In this document: piece after piece, positions 58,966 to 64,000 of the stretch
Layout: each line of letters starts with the position of its first letter
How positions within the stretch are numbered: the stretch's first letter is position 1
Assembly: GCF_963678635.1 (NCBI RefSeq)
Contig: NC_087062.1
Span: 83,786,012 to 83,850,011, forward strand
From: Symsagittifera roscoffensis
Lineage: Eukaryota; Xenacoelomorpha; Acoela; Convolutidae
Direction of reading: 5' to 3'
Length of the DNA: 64,000 nt
Notes under the pieces: model-generated
What the model was told of the DNA's origin: nothing
Databases searched by the model: none
The model's input: only the letters and a program-made list of their open reading frames with translations
Program-made: the position numbers and the translations under genes

Positions 58966-59394
58966 TTGACAGAACAGATAACACAAGGTCCGATAGAAGA
59001 CCCGCAACAATGGACCCTTTCACCAATGCACTTGGCAGTCTTGGAAACATTTGAAAAGAGAGAGAAGAGCTTAGATAGCAACCCAAAGAGCAGCTGTCTA
59101 ATTACGTCTCATATCTCCGCCAGCATTATGGAAAGAACACGAAAAAAATATTGCCATGCACAGCAATTTTTCTGTTGTTTTAACACAAGAAACTCTATAA
59201 ATGTGAACAAATTGCCCCTACCCCTGCCAACACCATCCGATCTCACCTTAGACTCAATTTCCGATTTAGGTGCAAGTAGTACAGAATGTTCCGACCACAG
59301 TACTATCAGAAAAGCGATTAAAAATATGGGAAAATGCGGAAAGAGAGGATTCAATTACATAATAGTCTGCAAGAGCCAAGTAATTACAGCTTAA
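58966..59394 (+). CDS. 142-codon open frame overlapping a dispersed motif, unrecognised
   Basis: Open from ATG 58966 to TAA 59394. It includes QWTLSPMHLAVLETFEKREK and, near residues 101-114, LGASSTECSDHSTI. The nucleotide sequence for STECS recurs at 42477 and inverted at 62052-62074, where the same frame reads ASSTECSDRIRKK. So the frame could be a transposon ORF remnant, or chance in a repeat. A shorter minus-strand frame (59109-59354) overlaps it. No domain recognised. Confidence 0.25.
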   Translation: MTEQITQGPIEDPQQWTLSPMHLAVLETFEKREKSLDSNPKSSCLITSHISASIMERTRKKYCHAQQFFCCFNTRNSINVNKLPLPLPTPSDLTLDSISDLGASSTECSDHSTIRKAIKNMGKCGKRGFNYIIVCKSQVITA

Positions 59395-59469
59395 ATGACG
59401 TTTAAAAAAATAGAAGAATCAGATCAGAAGTGCACTCTCCTTCGAGTAATTTTGTCTGAAAAACAGAAA

Positions 59470-59770
59470 AATTCACACCCATTTGGACATGGAATTCATA
59501 CTTCTATTATTATTGTTCCGATCACTTGAAAAATGGGGAAGAACTTTGTATTCGGGTGTTTTACTTTTTATTTTTTGTTTTCCACGCAAAATCAGGTACC
59601 ACAAATAATCATCGGACTGGGTTGAGTGATATATCATATTAAAACCCTTTTAGTCGTGATTAGAACGACATTTGAAAATTTCCGAAAAACTGTCCCAGTG
59701 TCGATAAAAAGCGGTTTGAAATATTTGATTTCGTTCTATTTTCGAGCAAACAAGATGAGCATCCAGGCTT
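59470..59770 (-). repeat. R1 repeat copy, inverted
   Basis: On the minus strand it follows R1 order: 'ctaatcacgactaaaagggtttta', 'gatatatcactcaacccagtccgatgattatttgtggtacctgattttgcg', 'aacacccgaatacaaag'. It is closest to the copy at 42000-42170. Confidence 0.7.
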
Positions 59771-61790
59771 ACAATAGCTTATTTATGCTAATTTTAATTA
59801 ATTTTAGAGCCATTTTGAGAGTCAAAAACTTCAAAAAATCTAAAATTTCTAGCAAAATATTGAAGTTTCGAAATTTTTTAAAATATTTTTTTAACGATTT
59901 ATTGTGTATTTTTCTAGTCAATTTTCCCGAACAACTATAATCCAATTGGCCTTTTTTACTATGATTGTCAACATGTCTATGTTATATGTTGTCGTTCAGA
60001 TCTTTTAATCACACCATGACAATTTGAAAAAATAAAAAAACTTTTTTTTTGTATTTTTATTAAGACTATGGTCGGAACATTGTGCTACATTCACATTCAC
60101 TGACTGTCCTTCTTTTGGTTGGTTATTATTTATTTTTACAAATGTCTTTTCATAATAAACAGACTATATTTCAACACCTGGCAAAAGCAGAGACGCCATC
60201 TGGGAGCTAAAAAAAATCAAATATTCGTTTATTTTATTTCCAACTGGGCAAAACTGGACAAACGCCAGTTGAAGCAGTAAAATGCGAAAAACAATTGTGC
60301 TGAGCAGTGTTCTTGTACAGTATAAACGTCATTGAGAACCAAGTATTGTTTCATAATTTGACTGACACTTCCTGGAACAACACAGCGTCTCAACAGCAGC
60401 GACAATCGGTCTGATATAAAAAATGTCTCAATTGGCCATAAAAATATAAAAACCAGCTTTCCATCGTTCTACTCTTGCATCAGCGATCAATTTTGGCAAC
60501 ATTATGATTCCTTTCAGATTCTGGCAGTTCTAAAAAAGATGCCTCGATTTATTTTAGCTTCAAACTATATTTTGTAAAAAAAAATGTCTAAAAATTAAAT
60601 TTTACGGAGAGCATAATTCACGCTTCAACCACCTACGTACAAAAGAACTACTTAAATTAAATATCTTCCTTTTTAAAAAGTACCTTGCAAATGACATAAT
60701 TTGCAAACTACTTGAGCGCGTGAAAAGAAGATTAAAAAATTTTAATTTCCATATCCCGAAAAAAAACGGTAGAAACAAGGACGAAACTAATATAGATAAG
60801 TAAAGCAAAGGAAACACGATTAGCCAGTGAAGCATATTGCATTGTATTAGATGCAATATGACTTTCATTCGCCCAGAGAAGTCGGGGTTAAGTTAATTAG
60901 ATAGCAAAAATAGGATGATTCAGTTCTATTGTCAACCTGCACAATAGATTTCCCCCTTTTCCTGCGCATATATCCCTTCAACAGTTTTAAGCTCAACCTC
61001 TCCAAATCATTGCGGATAATGGATAATTCTGCAAAAAAATATATTACCGTGAGATAATGATACACTTGCAAGAGCAGAAAACGATGCTTGTTGTCGGCTA
61101 TCAAATTTTAATTTATTTTCTTATCTCCACTAGAGAACATTTTTTTTTTTTGAACGGAACTAGACTTTTGAGCTGAGGGTCATTTAAAATTTAATTGGGT
61201 CTCGTTCAGACACTAACATGCTCTCTTCACTTCCCGTTGCGGCCGGCCAAATTAGCAGTTGCGGCTAGGATGAGAGCAGGTAATTGGAGCCACTTTGCAA
61301 TTTCAAAGGGATTTAGGCGCTGAGGCGTAATTTGCATCTTGTATACAAGCTGGAGGAAGGATTGTTTGGACCAGCCTATTTGACCCAGTTTCCAACATCA
61401 ATCAACTGTTTTTTTTTTTTGCTTTTTCCATTTGACATGCTCGCCTTTCGAAGTTTTTTTCTGCTGTTAGATGTGGAAAACATGGAGCAAGTACGAGAAA
61501 GCCAGCAGAAAAAAAAAGAAATTTCGATGTGCTATAACACATTTCAGATGGAGGAGAAAAACAACCAATGAAAACAGATACTGCCGTTTTGAAAAAAAAT
61601 CAAAAAATCATGCTGAGTAAACAGCACAAATAAGTCAACAGTTTTTTGTCTTTTAATCTTCACAAGTTTTCAGCAATTGACTGTCTTTGTCTGTCTTAGT
61701 AGCTTAATCTTCGGTATTTTTTTTTCAGATACGGGTAGCTCTTTAAAATCTCGCAGCATTCCGATACTTTACACGAAGTACATAGATAGG
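59771..61790. other. No gene recognised
   Basis: AT-rich, no supported gene. 61190-61330 is less AT-rich ('gttgcggccggccaaattagcagttgcggc', 'gcgtaatttgcatctt') and has a local repeat of 'gttgcggc', but no element or gene is identified. Confidence 0.35.
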
Positions 61791-61814
61791 CTAATAATTT
61801 TCCTCATTTCGTTG

Positions 61815-61975
61815 AAGCTAAAGTACTATTTTTAATATAATAGTCTGTGTCAATATCCATAGCATTGGCTGTACTTAATAGCTGGAGATTGATCAAAATG
61901 AACACTTTCAAAATAACTTAGGTTGGAAAGAAAAAGAGAGTTCATACTATCACACAAGCTTCGCTTGTGTAATAA
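61815..61975 (+). repeat. Partial repeat copy ending in a hairpin
   Basis: Matches 1377-1545: 'gaagctaaagt.ctattt', 'aatagtctgtgtcaatatcc', 'agcattggctgtactt', 'aaaatgaacactttc', 'gttcatactatcacacaagc'. It ends in CACAAGC-TTC-GCTTGTG (about 61957-61973), a perfect seven-base-pair hairpin. Confidence 0.65.
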
Positions 61976-62929
61976 TCCCACCACGCAGCAAAAACGACAC
62001 TATTTTGAAGACAAAAAAGTTTTTTTTTGGTAGTTATTTTTTTGCGAATGCGGTCGGAACATTCTGTGCTACTTGCACAGAAAACGGCTATCCTTGTTTC
62101 ATTTAGTCATGGCTTCACTTTCAGTAGATTCGAAATGGAAAGGTTTCATGGAACGATTAAGCAATTGATTGCCAGTACATTGGCCGACTACAAACTGCGA
62201 CTTATTAATTGAGACGCGGTGAACTGTGACAATTTGTCATAGCGACTAATTGTCGCCATTGTCGACGGCAACATTCTTTCTTGACTCTAGACATCTATTT
62301 TTCTGAAACTAGAAAACTTCAAGTACAAAGATACTCAAAAGGGAACCACTTGTCAAACACATCATAAACACATCATTCATGGCATAAACGTCAGTCATAC
62401 TTGTTAAGAAACAAATCTTGACTGACAGCTCAACATTTGTTTTGGTGAAGTCTTATCCAGATACATCTGGATCGACGCTTATTTTTAATAACAGTCAAAC
62501 ACTGGATTTGTTGTGACTGGCAGATAAACTGCGATGCAGTTGGCCGCAAGAAAAGAGCAAATTTTTTTTCATGCTCACAAAATAAACAAACATGAAGAGA
62601 GCTGTGCGAAGTCAAAGATAGAAATTGAAGTCTTGGACAATGTTGATATAAGTGTTATCAACTCGGAAACAGACTTTTCGCTTGGTAAACATCTAGTCTA
62701 TTGGAATCACTTAGTCATTTCGTTATTTCTCTCATCAGCTATGAAGTCTTCAGCCAACAGACACATTTTGAGCATGTTTTCATTTTCTGTTCTATTTAAA
62801 GCTCCATATTGCGTTCGGATAAGAAGCGACAACCAATTTAATCGGGCGTGTGCTTAAAAACTTCAAAAGTTTTTTTTGCTCTTTTTGGTTAACAATTGTG
62901 TTTCGGCTCAACGCGCGACAATGGACTTT

Positions 62930-63190
62930 ATGATCGGGAAAAAAACATCTGATTAATTTTGAAATGAAACTGCACTTATTTGAGAAAACTTGATCATTGG
63001 ACTATTTTTTTTATTCCACTTGAAATCGAATAACGAGAACCCACTTTCTAACAAAAAAAAAAACATTCACGTTTTTTCGCCATTTTCTCAGTTTTTCTTC
63101 GTATTCACAGAGCGTATATTGCCTTCATTTCGACAAATGATACATGTAATTTTAGTAAAAAACAAAAGCAAACCGCAAAGACCAAACTTC
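62930..63190 (+). repeat. R3-type repeat copy
   Basis: 'gatcgggaaaaaaacatctgatta', 'cttatttgagaaaacttgatca', 'attccacttgaaatcgaataac' and 'aacattcacgttttttcgcc' are co-linear with 63870-64000. Confidence 0.65.
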
Positions 63191-63869
63191 ATCGCGAACA
63201 TTTACAATATTAAGAGTGTGGTAATTTAACAATTCCTAATGGTCCATTCTGTGGAACAAAAAAGACTGCAGGGTTGAAAATAGCCTCGACCAAAAAAATA
63301 AAAGCATTTATTTAGAACAAAGAAAAACAAAGATAGCGACAGTAAATCATGGGACTCAAGAATTTAATTTAGCTTGAGTTACCGTGAGTAATTGAGTGGT
63401 AGGTATTCTCAATAAGCTCTCGAGACATCCCTATCAAAAAAAAACTACTTCACGGTCTAATTTTGGAAAAATTTTATGAGGCCATTTAATGAACATTTTA
63501 GCCAAAATTTCATTTTACTCTCTTTTTCTATCTAATTATTATACATCGGTGCCAAAGACGCCTCATTCATCGAGATCAAAGAGCAACAGCTCTTGCCATA
63601 AAAAAGTATGTACGGACTGGACTACAAATTATAAATTATACCCAGAAGCAATGAAAAGTCATGTTTCAGTTTTTGTTCCGACCTCTCCCAGGGTAGGGAA
63701 AAAACTTGACCCAAGTTGTTTTCTTCCAAGTGGAAACTTGGAAAACGATAGATCGAAAATTTGCTAGATCTAGTAATCAACTTTTAGCATGAACAACAGA
63801 AATAAAGAAAAAAGCCAACATGAAAACAGCCAAAAGACAATGGAAGCAGTAATGAACTTAATGATCGAG

Positions 63870-64000
63870 AAAACGACTGATTATTTTTGAAACGTTAAAC
63901 TACAGTTAAACTTGATCAGAAGAAAAATTTTTGTTCCGCTTGAAATCTAATAACTAAAACCCACTTTCAAACAACAAAAAAAAACATTCACGTTTGATCG
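63870..64000 (+). repeat. R3-type repeat copy, truncated by the window end
   Basis: Same landmarks as 62930-63060 ('gatcgagaaaacgactgatta', 'acttgatcagaagaaaaat', 'cgcttgaaatctaataac', 'acattcacgtttg'). It runs off the right edge of the window. Confidence 0.65.

Overview
The window reads as nuclear DNA of an invertebrate animal. It is strongly AT-rich, gene-poor and full of decayed dispersed repeats. Its recognisable proteins are animal ones: atlastin and a Frizzled-5/8 type Wnt receptor. GT-AG introns, tRNA-headed SINE-like repeats, non-LTR retrotransposon remains and hAT-like MITE debris fit a metazoan. The sequence alone does not fix the phylum.

Layout. 1-5.5 kb: dispersed repeats (tRNA-headed SINE copies, a 152-bp tandem duplication, one copy of a ~520-bp repeat, R2). 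5.57-7.20 kb (-): an intact single-exon atlastin gene. 8.0-8.25 kb: a MITE with 24-bp inverted ends. 8.7-10.6 kb: a non-LTR retrotransposon whose reverse transcriptase is on the minus strand and whose endonuclease is on the plus strand, between 49-bp direct repeats. 11.0-11.5 kb: second R2 copy. 15.08-15.32 kb (+): a probable terminal coding exon of an unrecognised gene. 16.4-18.4 kb: a cluster of repeats. 21.33-22.39 kb (-): a three-exon gene encoding only a secreted Frizzled-type cysteine-rich domain (CRD). 23.3-24.4 kb (+): a degenerate reverse transcriptase. 26.92-28.59 kb (-): an intact intronless Frizzled-5/8. 32.2-32.75 kb: two strong hairpins. 35.7-36.1 kb (+): two phase-compatible exons of an immunoglobulin-fold protein. 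41-64 kb: almost only repeats, including a hAT-like MITE at 49.3-49.7 kb and a degenerate ~160-bp tandem array at 52.2-53.7 kb that runs into a ~410-bp direct duplication.

The main biological point is the pair on the minus strand. A full Frizzled-5/8 receptor is followed ~4.5 kb downstream by a CRD-only relative that has a signal peptide, conserved disulfide cysteines, at least one good intron, a stop just after the CRD and a poly(A) signal 51 nt later. If expressed, it would be a compact secreted Wnt-binding protein arising locally beside a receptor, without the netrin domain of sFRPs. The other genes show no functional link to this pair.
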